Below are positions 41,940 to 51,305 of a stretch of DNA of 64,000 nucleotides, piece by piece. Both the position numbers and the translations under genes were made by a program. The notes beneath the pieces were generated by a model, which was not told where the DNA came from, did not search any database, and saw only the letters and a list, made by a program, of their open reading frames with translations. Source of the DNA: Chloroflexota bacterium. Lineage in GTDB: Bacteria > Chloroflexota > Anaerolineae > Aggregatilineales > Phototrophicaceae. Location: NCBI GenBank assembly GCA_026707225.1, contig JAPOXG010000095.1, positions 62,001 through 126,000 of the forward strand. Direction: 5' to 3'. Each line of letters starts with the position of its first letter. Positions within the stretch are counted from its first letter, which is position 1.

Positions 41940-43424
41940 CTACTCCATTGCCCAGCCGCGCGCGCGTTCGACGGCGCGCAGCCAGCCGCTGTAAAGCGAT
42001 TCCCGCTGATCAGCCGACATGGCCGGCTCGAAGCATCGCTCAAGCTGCCATTGCCCGGCGATTTCCTCTTGCGACGTCCAGAAGCCGGTCGCGAGTCCCG
42101 CCAAATAAGCGGCGCCGAGGGCGGTGGTTTCGGTCACCGCCGGACGCTGCACCGGCACGCCCAGAATATCGGCTTGAAATTGCATCAGGAAATTGTTGAC
42201 AACAGCGCCGCCATCCACACGAAGCGTCTCCAGCGCGAGGCCCGAATCGGCGGTCATGGCGGCGACGACATCGCGCGTTTGATAGGCGATGGACTCAAGC
42301 GTGGCGCGGACGATCTGCGCCCGGCCGCTGCCGCGTGTCAGTCCGACGATGGCGCCGCGCGCGTACTGATCCCAATAGGGCGCGCCCAAACCAACGAAGG
42401 CGGGCACCAGGTAGACGCCGTCGGCGCTCTCGATTTCGGCTGCGATCGCTTCGCTCTCGGCGGCGTCTTTGAGCAGCTTCATCTCATCGCGCAGCCATTG
42501 GACGGCGGCGCCCGCCATAAAGATGCTGCCTTCCAAGGCGTATTGCATCGCCTCGCCCCCAACTTGCCAGGCAATGGTGGAGAGCAGGTTGTTGGCGGAG
42601 GATTGTGGCGCATCGCCGGTATTCATCAGCATGAAGCAGCCGGTGCCATAAGTATTTTTCGCCATGCCGGCTTGGTAGGCGGCTTGGCCGAAGGCGGCTG
42701 CCTGCTGGTCGCCCGCCATGCCCGCGATAGGGATTGAAGCGCCGAAGAGCGAGGCATCGCACGCGCCGTAAAGTTGGCTGCAAGGTCGTATAGCGGGCAG
42801 GATGGCGCGCGGGATATTGAGACGCTCGAGAATGGCGTCGGCCCATCCGCCGCGATGAATATCAAAAAGCATGGTTCGCGCCGCGTTGCTGACATCGGTG
42901 ATGTGAAGATCGCCGCCTGTGAGCTTCCAGACCAGAAAGCTGTCCACCGTGCCGAAAGCCAAATCGCCGGCTTCCGCTTTTTCGCGCGCGCCCGCAACTT
43001 TATCCAACAGCCAGGCGACCTTTGTGGCGGAAAAATAGGCGTCCGTGACCAAGCCGGTGCGCTCCAAAATGGTCTGGTCGAAGCCCTCGGCTTTGAGCTC
43101 GTCGCAGAGCGCTGAGGTGCGCCGATCTTGCCAGACGATGGCATTGTGGATCGGCTCGCCCGTCGTGCGGTCCCAGATGATTGTCGTTTCGCGCTGGTTG
43201 CTGATGCCGATTGCCGTGATAGCGGCAGGATCGTCGATGACAGCGCGCGCGACTTCCAGCTGTGATGCCCAGATCTCCTCCGCGTCATGCTCCACCCAGC
43301 CGGGGCGGGGATAGAATTGCCTGAACTCCTTTTGAGCGCTGCGCATGATGCTGCCGTTTCGGTCGAAGAGAATCGCGCGCGATGAGGTCGTTCCCTGATC
43401 CAGCGCAAGGATGTAATCTGTCAT
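41940..43424 (-). CDS. glpK: Glycerol kinase
   Basis: A 494-residue FGGY-family kinase converting glycerol and ATP to sn-glycerol 3-phosphate. It starts [20 protein letters not shown] (phosphate-binding loop), contains [30 protein letters not shown] (substrate loop with Arg-Glu, 80-115), [13 protein letters not shown] (catalytic Asp region), [14 protein letters not shown], and the FGGY C-terminal signature [18 protein letters not shown]. Length and motifs are standard. Flanked by transporter and GH13 genes on the same strand; the supply of glycerol may link to lipid turnover. No glpF or glpD is nearby. Confidence 0.96.
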   Translation of the reverse strand: MTDYILALDQGTTSSRAILFDRNGSIMRSAQKEFRQFYPRPGWVEHDAEEIWASQLEVARAVIDDPAAITAIGISNQRETTIIWDRTTGEPIHNAIVWQDRRTSALCDELKAEGFDQTILERTGLVTDAYFSATKVAWLLDKVAGAREKAEAGDLAFGTVDSFLVWKLTGGDLHITDVSNAARTMLFDIHRGGWADAILERLNIPRAILPAIRPCSQLYGACDASLFGASIPIAGMAGDQQAAAFGQAAYQAGMAKNTYGTGCFMLMNTGDAPQSSANNLLSTIAWQVGGEAMQYALEGSIFMAGAAVQWLRDEMKLLKDAAESEAIAAEIESADGVYLVPAFVGLGAPYWDQYARGAIVGLTRGSGRAQIVRATLESIAYQTRDVVAAMTADSGLALETLRVDGGAVVNNFLMQFQADILGVPVQRPAVTETTALGAAYLAGLATGFWTSQEEIAGQWQLERCFEPAMSADQRESLYSGWLRAVERARGWAME

Positions 43425-43498
43425 TTGCGGTCAAGCCCCCAACCAGCTTGTTGTCGTAGTTTGAGTCCATTGTAGCGCAGACTAATGCGATGGTCGCG

Positions 43499-43939
43499 TC
43501 AGTGAGAATGGCGCCAGTCCACGCCCAGTTTGAGCAAGAGACCGATTCCCAAGCCGGCCAGCCCGCCCGCCAGCGCCCAAGCGGGAATCCTCTCCAGCGT
43601 AGCCAGCATCATGCCCGCAGGATAATCGGGAAAGATATGAGCGTGCCGCAAATTCTTGAAGAGCATCAGCAGCGGCGTCGCTACACCGGCGAGCGCCCCG
43701 ATCAAGGCGCCGGCCAACGCCCCTTGTATCGGCCGCCTCCCGCGCGCCATCACCGGGCGAAACCGCTGCGCGTCCAGAATCATCATCCCCGCTGCCGTCG
43801 CCAGAAGCGCGCCCAACAGTGTGACCAGCAGGGCGTCGCTGTCTTCCATGCCGGACCAGAGCAGCACTGCGATTCCACTGACCAGCAGCAGGTGCCGGGC
43901 GCGTTTCGAGTGGTTCTTGTTTGCTTGGTCAGTTGGCAT
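43499..43939 (-). CDS. Small polytopic membrane protein of unknown function
   Basis: A 146-residue protein with about four hydrophobic segments: HLLLVSGIAVLLWSG, LLVTLLGALLATAAGMMIL, PIQGALAGALIGALAGVATPLLMLF and AWALAGGLAGLGIGLLLKLG. The N-terminus is polar and basic (MPTDQANKNHSKRARH). Glycine/alanine zipper patterns in the last two helices suggest tight packing. No family recognised. It lies 57 bases behind the GH13 gene and 74 bases before glpK, in the same direction. Confidence 0.7.
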   Translation of the reverse strand: MPTDQANKNHSKRARHLLLVSGIAVLLWSGMEDSDALLVTLLGALLATAAGMMILDAQRFRPVMARGRRPIQGALAGALIGALAGVATPLLMLFKNLRHAHIFPDYPAGMMLATLERIPAWALAGGLAGLGIGLLLKLGVDWRHSH

Positions 43940-43996
43940 GTTTCGACTGCTGGATGCTTGCTTCGCTCGTCGAGCCCTTTTGCTTTCGTGACCAGT

Positions 43997-45538
43997 TTAG
44001 CCTGAATTTTGGTCGAAGCGAAGTATATGCGCGCCGTAGGGCGGCGCCTCCAATTGCAAGCCCCGCTCAAGCAGCGCCGCGCCGCTGTGCTTCGTATATG
44101 ATTCGCTCAAGATGTCATACAGCAGCCACATTCCAATTTCCAGCGGGAGCCACTCGTCAAGACGAATTGCAGCGCGCGACCATTCCCCACTCAAATTAAC
44201 CACGACCAGGCGAGCGTCGCCCGCGCTCGTCCAAGCGTACATAAGCAAATTGTTTTGGGTATAGTCGGCCGGATGCATCGGCTCGGGCTCAACCAGGCGC
44301 CATCGTCCTTCGTGATAGAGCGGATGGCTGACCTCACGCAGCAAGCGCCGGTAAAAGCGCTCAAGCATGGGGCGAATGCTTTCCTGCGCTCCCCGGCTGA
44401 TTTGCACGGGCAGCTTGATTCGCCGTCCTTCAATCTGTCCCTGGTGGAGCAGCGTCGCGCCGGGCAAGGTGCAAATCAGCGCCGCCGCCGACCGCTGCCG
44501 GTCTTCGCCGAATGTTTCCATCGCGCGCGGCTCATCGTGATTTTCGATAAAGCGGATGTTGGATTGCAGATAAGACAAATCCGCTTGCAAGTGCGTTCTG
44601 ATATCGCCCGCCTCGCCATGAACGAGCCGGTCATACATTCGTTTATCGTAGGTATAGTCGAAGCCTTGCCGCTGCATTTCGCGCTCGAGGTCCCAATAGA
44701 CTTCGGCCATGAACAGCATTTGCGGATGCGCCGCGCGAACGGCAGGGATGACTTCGGGCCAGAAGTCAACTGACGGCGTTTCGCCAACATAACCGTTCCA
44801 GGTCTCGGCGAAGATGTCGTTACTCATCAGCATCGCCATATCGCAGCGCAGGCCGTCGCACTGGTCGCCAATGTCGATCAGAATATCGATGAGCGCCCGC
44901 CGCAGCCCGGGATCAAAGGCGTTGAGCTGGGCCGTGTCGATCCAGGCGGGGAAGTATGGATCGCGCCCGCGAGCGACCACCAGCGGCTCATCCGCCGCCT
45001 CTCCGATGGAAAAGAAGCTGTTCGGCTGCATTTCAAGGTCTTCCAACGCGCCGCAGACGAAATACTCCGGATGCTCAAACAGCCAGCGATGATCGGCGGC
45101 GACATGATTGGGCACGAAATCAAGAATCAGCTTGATGCCATGTTCTCGCAGCTGCTGGCGGAAGATCGCCAGCCCGTCACGCCCGCCCAACCGCTCCTCG
45201 ACCCGATAGTCGCGGATGGCGAAGGCTGAGCCGGGCACATCGGCTTCGGTGACATCAGGCAGCGCTTGACGGTACTCATGCAAGTAATTGAGCGCGCTCG
45301 CACGCGTGGCTGGACCGCGATGCCACAGTCCCATCAGCCAGACAGCGTCAAACTGCCAGGATGCAAGCGCCTCCAGTTCCCGCGCCGGGACCTTCGCCAA
45401 GGTGATCGGGCGATCATAGGCGCCGCTCAGTTGGTTCAGCCAGACCCAGGTGTTGATTTCATAAATGATTGGATTGGCTTTCCAGCCGGCGCGCGCTGGC
45501 GCTTGAGTCGCAAGTGGAGATTCGTGCAAGGCTTTCAT
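43997..45538 (-). CDS. GH13 alpha-amylase-family glycosidase
   Basis: A 513-residue cytoplasmic protein (no signal peptide) with the four GH13 regions: DFVPNH near 140-145, GLRCDMAML with nucleophile Asp 233, FMAEVYWD with acid/base Glu 279, and ENHDEPRA with Asp 335. A C-terminal beta domain follows (about 420-510). The barrel begins unusually early with ANPIIYEINTWVWLNQLSG and the active-site order is complete, so the enzyme should act on an alpha-glucoside or in transglycosylation. GH13 members with this compact layout include glycosidases found in Chloroflexota and Cyanobacteria, but the substrate is unknown. Confidence 0.88.
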   Translation of the reverse strand: MKALHESPLATQAPARAGWKANPIIYEINTWVWLNQLSGAYDRPITLAKVPARELEALASWQFDAVWLMGLWHRGPATRASALNYLHEYRQALPDVTEADVPGSAFAIRDYRVEERLGGRDGLAIFRQQLREHGIKLILDFVPNHVAADHRWLFEHPEYFVCGALEDLEMQPNSFFSIGEAADEPLVVARGRDPYFPAWIDTAQLNAFDPGLRRALIDILIDIGDQCDGLRCDMAMLMSNDIFAETWNGYVGETPSVDFWPEVIPAVRAAHPQMLFMAEVYWDLEREMQRQGFDYTYDKRMYDRLVHGEAGDIRTHLQADLSYLQSNIRFIENHDEPRAMETFGEDRQRSAAALICTLPGATLLHQGQIEGRRIKLPVQISRGAQESIRPMLERFYRRLLREVSHPLYHEGRWRLVEPEPMHPADYTQNNLLMYAWTSAGDARLVVVNLSGEWSRAAIRLDEWLPLEIGMWLLYDILSESYTKHSGAALLERGLQLEAPPYGAHILRFDQNSG

Positions 45539-45633
45539 GAAGGGCCGGCGACGTCCTGTTGAGCGGGTCGGCAGTCAGTTTAGCAGCCAACCATTGGCGT
45601 GCCAGACGGAACTGAGATTCGCGAGGACTTGGA

Positions 45634-46401
45634 TCAATTGGCGGCAGCGGCGCGCAGGTGCGCCAGCGTCCTCCGGTAGAAGGCGCCGCGCTCCTGATCA
45701 TGAACGGCGTGCCCGCAGGGAAACATCACCAGCCGGCCGTTGGGGGTTGCGGCGACGAATCGTTCGCCATTGCGCCGCGGATTCAGCTTGTCCTTTTCGC
45801 CCAGCATGATGAGCAGCGGACAGGTGATGCCGGGCGCCAGGCTCAAGCTGACATCGCCGCCAGCGTCAATCATCCGCGTCATGGCGCGCAGCCATTCGCC
45901 GGTGAATCGAGCGGGATCACCAAAGCCATGAATGCGCTTATCTTCTTCGGTGATCCAGTCGCCCGGATACATGCGCTGAAACACGGAACGCAATTCGGGC
46001 GTGAAATTGCCGACAGCGCCAATCGCAATGCAGGAGGCGATGCGCTCCGGCGCTCGCCCGGCCGCGATCAGCGCGACCTCGCCACCATCCGAATAACCGA
46101 TGAGATGGGCGCGCTCGATCTTCAGCGCGTCCATGAAGGCGATCAGATCTTCCGCATCTCGCTGGTAGAAGCGATCGGGAAAGTCACGCGGCTTTGGTCC
46201 CGATTCGCCATAACCGCGTAAGGTCAAGCCGATAGCGCGAAAGCCCTGCGCGGGCAGCCAATCCATCACATGACCCAGCTGGATCCGTGCCGTGCCTAAC
46301 ATGCCGTGAATTAAGATTACGGGAAGCTGAACGCGCGCGGGACCCAAGTCTTCATAATGCAGCGCGGCGCCAGTCCGCAAGTCAACGATGGGCACGTTCA
46401 A
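45634..46401 (-). CDS. Alpha/beta-hydrolase fold protein
   Basis: A 255-residue hydrolase: oxyanion strand VILIHGMLGT, nucleophile elbow GYSDGG (Ser 104), acid Asp in LGEKDKLNP and His in CGHAVHD near the C-terminus. The lid contains Arg/Tyr-rich helices (RFYQRDAEDLI). The order fits the epoxide hydrolase/peroxidase-like or carboxylesterase groups; substrate unknown. The first codon is a TTG at 46401; a GTG at 46395 is an equally plausible start. It lies 33 bases after lon on the same strand and may be co-transcribed with it. Confidence 0.82.
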   Translation of the reverse strand: MNVPIVDLRTGAALHYEDLGPARVQLPVILIHGMLGTARIQLGHVMDWLPAQGFRAIGLTLRGYGESGPKPRDFPDRFYQRDAEDLIAFMDALKIERAHLIGYSDGGEVALIAAGRAPERIASCIAIGAVGNFTPELRSVFQRMYPGDWITEEDKRIHGFGDPARFTGEWLRAMTRMIDAGGDVSLSLAPGITCPLLIMLGEKDKLNPRRNGERFVAATPNGRLVMFPCGHAVHDQERGAFYRRTLAHLRAAAAN

Positions 46402-46434
46402 ATCCCGGCTATGCGCAGCTTGTTTGCGCCGCCC

Positions 46435-48951
46435 CTAATGCTGGAACTGTCGCTCCAGCTCCATTTGCGCCAGCTCGTCGACAAGAGCGACATCCAGCAC
46501 CTCATCCAGATGTTCCACCAGGATGAAGTTCAACTCGCCGCGGACATCCTCCGGCACATCGTCCAGATCGTTCTCGTTTTTGCGCGGCAGAATCACCGAG
46601 TCCGCGCCCAGGCGATGCGCCGCCAGCACCTTGTCTTTGATGCCGCCGACCGGCAGCACCTGCCCACTGAGCGTCAACTCGCCGGTCATGGCGATATTGC
46701 TTTTGGCGCTGCGTCCCGTCAGCAGCGAAGCCAGCGCCGTCGCCATGGTCACGCCGGCGCTTGGACCATCCTTGGGTACGGCGCCGGCCGGCACATGCAA
46801 GTGGATGTCATACTCGTCGTAAAATGCCGGATCAACGCCGAGCTCCTCGGCCCGTGAACGCGCGAAGCTGTAGGCGATTTTGGCGCTCTCCTGCATGATT
46901 TCCCCGAGCTGCCCCGTGTATTGGAAGCCCTTGCCGCCCTTCATCATGGTCGCCTCGATGAACAGGGCGTCGCCGCCCGTTGGCGTCCAGGCCAAGCCCG
47001 TGGCGACGCCGGGGATTTCGGTGCGATCCTGCAATTCGCTGCGATGCCCGAAGCGCGCCTTGCCCAGCAAATCTGCAACCTCATCCTCACTGACTTGCTC
47101 TGATTCGACGGCGCCTTCGGCGATCCGCGTCACCACCTTGCGGGCGGCTTTGCCAATTTCCCGTTCCAAGTGTCTTACGCCGGCTTCGCGCGTGTAATCG
47201 CGGATGATCTTCAACAGCGCGTCGTCGGTGAATGCGAGTTCCTCGCTGCGCAGGCCATTCTCCCGCCGTTGGCGCGGCACGAGGTACTGCGCGGCGATCG
47301 CCTGTTTTTCCAGCTCGGTATAGCCGCTCAGCTGGATGACCTCCATTCGGTCGCGCAGGGGTCCAGGGATCGTATCCAGCGCGTTGGCTGTGGTGATGAA
47401 CATCACGTCGCTCAGATCAAATGCCACGTCCAGGTAGTGATCGCGGAATTCGGCGTTCTGCTCCGGATCCAGTACTTCAAGCAGGGCAGAGCCGGGATCG
47501 CCCCGGAAGTCGCGGCCGAGCTTGTCAATCTCATCAAGCATGATCAAGGGATTGCGCGACTTCGCCCGGCGGATCGCTTGGATGATGCGGCCCGGCATGG
47601 CGCCGATATAGGTGCGGCGGAAACCGCGGATCTCCGCTTCATCGCGAATGCCGCCCAGGCTCATGCGGATAAACTCGCGTCCCATCGCGCGCGCAATCGA
47701 CGCGCCTAGCGAGGTCTTGCCAACACCGGGCGGTCCCACAAAGAGCAGGATTGCCCCCGAGCGATCCCGCCGGACTGGGTCAAATGGTTCGTTCCCGGCG
47801 AAATCGTCTTCGCGTTCAGCCCGCAGCTTGCGCACGGCCAGGAATTCGAGGATGCGCTCTTTGACATCAGGCAAGCCGTAATGATCTTCATCCAGTATTT
47901 CTCGCGCATGGGCGATGTCCAGCTTGTCCTCCGTCCGCAGATCCCAGGGCATGCTGCAGATCCAGTCCAGGTACGTGCGGATCACGCCATATTCCGCCGC
48001 CGCGACCGACAGCTTGGAAAGCCGGTTCAATTCGCGCTCGGCTTCCTTGCGCGCTTCCTCCGGCATATTCGCCTCTTCGATCAACTGCCGAAATTTCTCA
48101 ATCTCCTGCTGATCTTCGTCTTCCTCCAGCTCGCGCTGGATCGCTTTCATCTGTTCGCGCAAGTAATAATCGCGCTGCGATTTCTCCATTTCGTGCTGGG
48201 CGTCTTCCTGGATCTTGCGCCCCAAAGACAGGACCTCGAACTCTTTGGTGAGCAGCTTAAGCAGATGGCGTATTTTATCGCCGACATGATCCATTTCCAG
48301 CAGAGCCTGCGCGTCATCAAGATCAATGCGAACGTAAGTGGCGATGGAATACACCAGCTGCAACGGGTCTTCTACATTCAGAGCATTATTGACCAGTTCT
48401 TGCGGGATGCTCGGCACCAGCTCGGCTAGAGCGGTGAAGCGATCGACAATGCTGCGTACCAGTGCTTCCATCTCGATATCGTCGGCGAAGGCGATTTCAT
48501 CTTCGGGGATGCGCGTCACGCGCGCTTTGAGGTAGGGCGCTGTCTCGATGAATTCGTCAATTCTGATGCGCTGCAAGCCCTGTATCAACAAGCGGATCGT
48601 GCCATCCGGCGTACGAAACAAACGGTGAATGGTGGCCAGCGTGCCGATCGTCTGCACTTGATCGGGTCCGGGCGTCGCCTGGCTCGGGTCTGTCGATGCC
48701 ACCAAGCCCACCATGCGGTTGCCGGCGACGGCGTCATCCACCAACTGAATGCTGCGTTCTTGACCCACCGTCAGTGGAATCGCCGTCTGCGGATAGACGA
48801 CCATGCCGCGCAAGGGCAGGATCGGCAATTCCTCCGGCAGGTCGATCGCCGCGCCTTCATCTTCCAAGTCTTCGTTCAGTTCAATTTCAATTTGGGTCTG
48901 TGGCGCTTCAGTATCGCTCAACCGCTGCTCCCAATAGATCATCTGCGTCAT
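46435..48951 (-). CDS. lon: ATP-dependent protease Lon
   Basis: An 838-residue LonA protease. The N-terminal substrate-binding domain runs to about residue 250 ([20 protein letters not shown] at 41-60), followed by a coiled helical part, the AAA+ module with Walker A GPPGVGKT at 406-413 and Walker B MLDEID near 471-476, and the protease domain with the catalytic dyad Ser 731 (KDGPSAGVT) and Lys 774 ([10 protein letters not shown]), 43 residues apart as in E. coli. The chain begins with an extra acidic stretch of about 40 residues. ATG at 48951 preceded by AAGGA. Cytoplasmic proteolysis of damaged and regulatory proteins. Confidence 0.97.
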   Translation of the reverse strand: MTQMIYWEQRLSDTEAPQTQIEIELNEDLEDEGAAIDLPEELPILPLRGMVVYPQTAIPLTVGQERSIQLVDDAVAGNRMVGLVASTDPSQATPGPDQVQTIGTLATIHRLFRTPDGTIRLLIQGLQRIRIDEFIETAPYLKARVTRIPEDEIAFADDIEMEALVRSIVDRFTALAELVPSIPQELVNNALNVEDPLQLVYSIATYVRIDLDDAQALLEMDHVGDKIRHLLKLLTKEFEVLSLGRKIQEDAQHEMEKSQRDYYLREQMKAIQRELEEDEDQQEIEKFRQLIEEANMPEEARKEAERELNRLSKLSVAAAEYGVIRTYLDWICSMPWDLRTEDKLDIAHAREILDEDHYGLPDVKERILEFLAVRKLRAEREDDFAGNEPFDPVRRDRSGAILLFVGPPGVGKTSLGASIARAMGREFIRMSLGGIRDEAEIRGFRRTYIGAMPGRIIQAIRRAKSRNPLIMLDEIDKLGRDFRGDPGSALLEVLDPEQNAEFRDHYLDVAFDLSDVMFITTANALDTIPGPLRDRMEVIQLSGYTELEKQAIAAQYLVPRQRRENGLRSEELAFTDDALLKIIRDYTREAGVRHLEREIGKAARKVVTRIAEGAVESEQVSEDEVADLLGKARFGHRSELQDRTEIPGVATGLAWTPTGGDALFIEATMMKGGKGFQYTGQLGEIMQESAKIAYSFARSRAEELGVDPAFYDEYDIHLHVPAGAVPKDGPSAGVTMATALASLLTGRSAKSNIAMTGELTLSGQVLPVGGIKDKVLAAHRLGADSVILPRKNENDLDDVPEDVRGELNFILVEHLDEVLDVALVDELAQMELERQFQH

Positions 48952-49338
48952 TTCCTTGTCGACTGAATTTATCGCGGTGGAACGCCCATCGCCGCTGTTG
49001 GCGGCCCTGCATCCGCATTTGGCTGCCGCGCTGTCTCCGTTTCCGAGCCGAGGCGGCGCTTGGACCAGCTAGCTGCCTCGCTTGCAGGAATTTAATCCTC
49101 GCGCGCGCCTTGACGCGAAGGAACTCTGGCTTATTCGCTCACCTTACTTTACCGAAAGACGCATAATAAATGTATCAGAGTTCTGTCGCCGGCTGGATTT
49201 TGATACATTTCTAAGACGAGAGAATGAGCTCGCTCAACTGATGAAAGCGCGATTGCCCGCCCATCGACTTTGCCGCTTTTGCCAGTTTGACTACAATGAA
49301 TCCTGATTAGTGCATTCGCGAATCAGGAATTGCCTTGG
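48952..49338. other. Divergent lon / L,D-transpeptidase-like intergenic region
   Basis: A 387-base gap between lon (minus) and the next plus gene. It contains the spaced inverted repeat at 49168-49210. A 74-codon open frame at 49082-49306 has no ribosome binding site and no family character, so it is not called as a gene. Confidence 0.5.
49168..49210. promoter_or_regulatory. Spaced inverted repeat, possible operator
   Basis: AAATGTATCA at 49168-49177 and its exact reverse complement TGATACATTT at 49201-49210, separated by 23 bases. The centre-to-centre distance is 33 bases, about three helical turns, which would put the half-sites on the same face for a looped or tetrameric regulator. It is not CIRCE. 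It could control lon, the divergent gene, or both. Confidence 0.45.
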
Positions 49339-51087
49339 ATGAAAGCCGAATCCGCCAAGCCAGGCAGAAGAAAAGCCAAACGCGCTCGTGACCGTAATTT
49401 GGCGCGGCAACAACGGCGTCTCGCCATGATGGAGCGTGGGGGGGCTACCGGCGGCGCGCATACGTTTTTGCGCCGCTATTTTCCTTCCTACAATGAAGAC
49501 AAATTATCGCACCGCGCCTTGGCCTGGCTGTTCTCCAGCCGTTCGCCCGTGGCAAAGCTCACCGCGCTGGTCGCCATGGTGGTCGTGGTATTTTTCGTTT
49601 CGAACTTTCTGATGGCTGGGCGCATTTTCCCTAACGTCTACGCCATGGGCGTCGCCGTCGGCGAAATGACCCCGGAGGAAGCCGAAACAGCGCTGCGACA
49701 ACATTGGGACTTTGATGTTCGAATTGACATCACCGTGGACGGCCAAGTGTTGAAGCAAGCGCGTCCGGATGAACTCGGCCTTTCTATTGATTTATCGTCC
49801 ATGGCGAATGCCGCCAGAGCCGCTGGGCTGGCGGGCATCCCATTTGGCATCAATATTGAGCCTCAGTTGACTGTATCGCACAGCCGGGCGCAATCGCTTC
49901 TGCTTGACTTCACGGAAGCCGTATACGTACAGCAATATGAAGCCGGTTACCGATGGTCGGGCGGGCGATTAATCGCGGTGCCCGGGCGGCGCGGGCGCCA
50001 TCTGGACGTCACCGAGAGCTTGCGCCTGCTGAAAGAGAACACCGCCAACGTGGTTTCTCAAAGCCGCCTTGAATTGCAGACCATCCCCCTGAATCCTACC
50101 GTCTTTGACAGCTCTCCATTTCTCGGTCAAGCAATCATATTCCTGCAGGATGGCGTTCGCATAAGCGGCTACGACCCATTCAAGGATCATATACTCTCGT
50201 TCGCTGTTGACAGATTGCAGGTGGCGGAATGGTTGACGGCTGGCGAAAACGGACTGTCTGTTCGCGAGAATGCTTTCCGGCAATTCGTGGACCGCCAAAA
50301 CCTCGAACTGGTAAAAGGCGGTCGTTACATCGATGAGTTGCAGGCGACCAGCAGTCTGCAGGAGGCGCTTGTTTCCGGCACAACGGATATCACTTTGCGT
50401 CTGAATTACCTGCCCGAGCCATATTCTGTCGCGAAAAAAGACACGGGATTCCTCATAGGGCGCAAGGAAGGCATTCCCTATGAATTGATCCGAGATGCGA
50501 ATCCTACAGTGAACTGGAACGCGCTGGTAGTTGGGCAAGAGATTCAGATACCTTCGCGCGATGTCTTGCTGCCGCGGGACCCGGTACCGCACAAGCGCAT
50601 CATCGTCGACCTGGATTCTCAGTGGCTGGTCGCCTTTGAAAACAATGATCTGCTCTTCAGCTGGGGCATCTCATCAGGCCGGGAAGAGGCGCCGACTTAT
50701 CCGGGCGTATTCCAGATTTTGACGCACAATCCCAAGTCCTTCGGCAGCAGCTATGCGCTTTGCAGTGATTTGGGGACCAATTGCAATCAGTGGGAGATGT
50801 TCTGGTTCATGGGCATTTACGAGGTGGTGCCCGGATTGATGAACGGATTTCATGGCGCCGTCCTGCTGCCTAACGGCAACTTGCTTGGCGGCGGCTATAC
50901 CTACGAGCCAACGACTTTTGGCTGCATCATGTCGCTGAACAGACGGGCCAAGGAACTCTACGATTGGGCGGAAACTGGCACGGTCGTCGAAATCGTATCC
51001 GAAGAATTCGCGCCGGAAAGCGATCTGGCCCGGCTTGCCTTGGAGTACATCAGCACGATAGACACGAATTATCGACCGATCGAGTGA
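49339..51087 (+). CDS. L,D-transpeptidase-like (YkuD) membrane protein with peptidoglycan-binding and LysM-like domains
   Basis: About 582 residues. A basic cytoplasmic N-terminus (KAESAKPGRRKAKRARDRNL) leads to one transmembrane helix (about 71-92), then VanW/PG-binding-4-type repeats (VAVGEMTPEEAETALRQHWD and on, to about 340), a LysM-like segment (EPYSVAKKDTGFLIG ... ALVVGQEIQIPSRD, about 350-400) and a C-terminal YkuD-like domain (RIIVDLDSQWLVAFENNDLL). The catalytic cysteine is in TFGCIMS near residue 529, but the usual Ser/Thr-His-Gly-Cys is Thr-Phe-Gly-Cys, so the conserved His is replaced. The earlier His lies in FHGAV. It would act outside the membrane on peptidoglycan, if active. 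ATG at 49339 preferred over a TTG nine bases earlier. Confidence 0.82.
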   Translation: MKAESAKPGRRKAKRARDRNLARQQRRLAMMERGGATGGAHTFLRRYFPSYNEDKLSHRALAWLFSSRSPVAKLTALVAMVVVVFFVSNFLMAGRIFPNVYAMGVAVGEMTPEEAETALRQHWDFDVRIDITVDGQVLKQARPDELGLSIDLSSMANAARAAGLAGIPFGINIEPQLTVSHSRAQSLLLDFTEAVYVQQYEAGYRWSGGRLIAVPGRRGRHLDVTESLRLLKENTANVVSQSRLELQTIPLNPTVFDSSPFLGQAIIFLQDGVRISGYDPFKDHILSFAVDRLQVAEWLTAGENGLSVRENAFRQFVDRQNLELVKGGRYIDELQATSSLQEALVSGTTDITLRLNYLPEPYSVAKKDTGFLIGRKEGIPYELIRDANPTVNWNALVVGQEIQIPSRDVLLPRDPVPHKRIIVDLDSQWLVAFENNDLLFSWGISSGREEAPTYPGVFQILTHNPKSFGSSYALCSDLGTNCNQWEMFWFMGIYEVVPGLMNGFHGAVLLPNGNLLGGGYTYEPTTFGCIMSLNRRAKELYDWAETGTVVEIVSEEFAPESDLARLALEYISTIDTNYRPIE

Positions 51088-51132
51088 TCGCGCGCCATTG
51101 CCTACCAACCAAAAGTTGCTGTTGCCAGCTAC

Positions 51133-51161
51133 TTGACAGCGAAACGCTCTGCGGCTAAAGT
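51133..51161 (+). promoter_or_regulatory. Predicted promoter of a short transcript
   Basis: Perfect TTGACA at 51133-51138, 17-base spacer, TAAAGT at 51156-51161. It lies just past the preceding gene and fires toward the terminator 60 bases downstream. Confidence 0.5.
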
Positions 51162-51167
51162 ACAGAC

Positions 51168-51250
51168 GGTTGACGCTGTAACCCAATGAATCATTTCATG
51201 CTACTGGATTTAGTCACAGGATGCCCACGCGAGTGGGCATTTTGTGTTTG
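51168..51250 (+). ncRNA. Candidate short RNA between promoter and terminator
   Basis: From the expected start near 51168 the sequence runs about 80 bases to a strong terminator and contains an internal hairpin ATGAA/TTCAT near 51186-51199. No ORF with a start fits. It could be a small regulatory RNA, or an attenuated leader of the S9 peptidase gene whose ATG lies 56 bases past the terminator. Confidence 0.4.
51221..51250 (+). terminator. Rho-independent terminator
   Basis: ATGCCCAC at 51221-51228 pairs exactly with GTGGGCAT at 51233-51240 around a GCGA tetraloop and is followed by TTTTGTGTTTG. It ends the L,D-transpeptidase-like transcript and any short RNA started at 51168. Confidence 0.88.
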
Positions 51251-51305
51251 ATTGCCGTCAGGTACAATTCGCAGCCGATGTCAGATCCAGGTAAAGGCGC
51301 ATAGT

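Noticed and set aside
41694-42737. Plus-strand open frame opposite glpK and dppB
   Set aside because: Crosses two real genes and their gap and shows no protein family features.
49082-49306. 74-codon plus-strand ORF before the L,D-transpeptidase-like gene
   Set aside because: No ribosome binding site, no family; contains the spaced inverted repeat, so regulation is the likelier reading.
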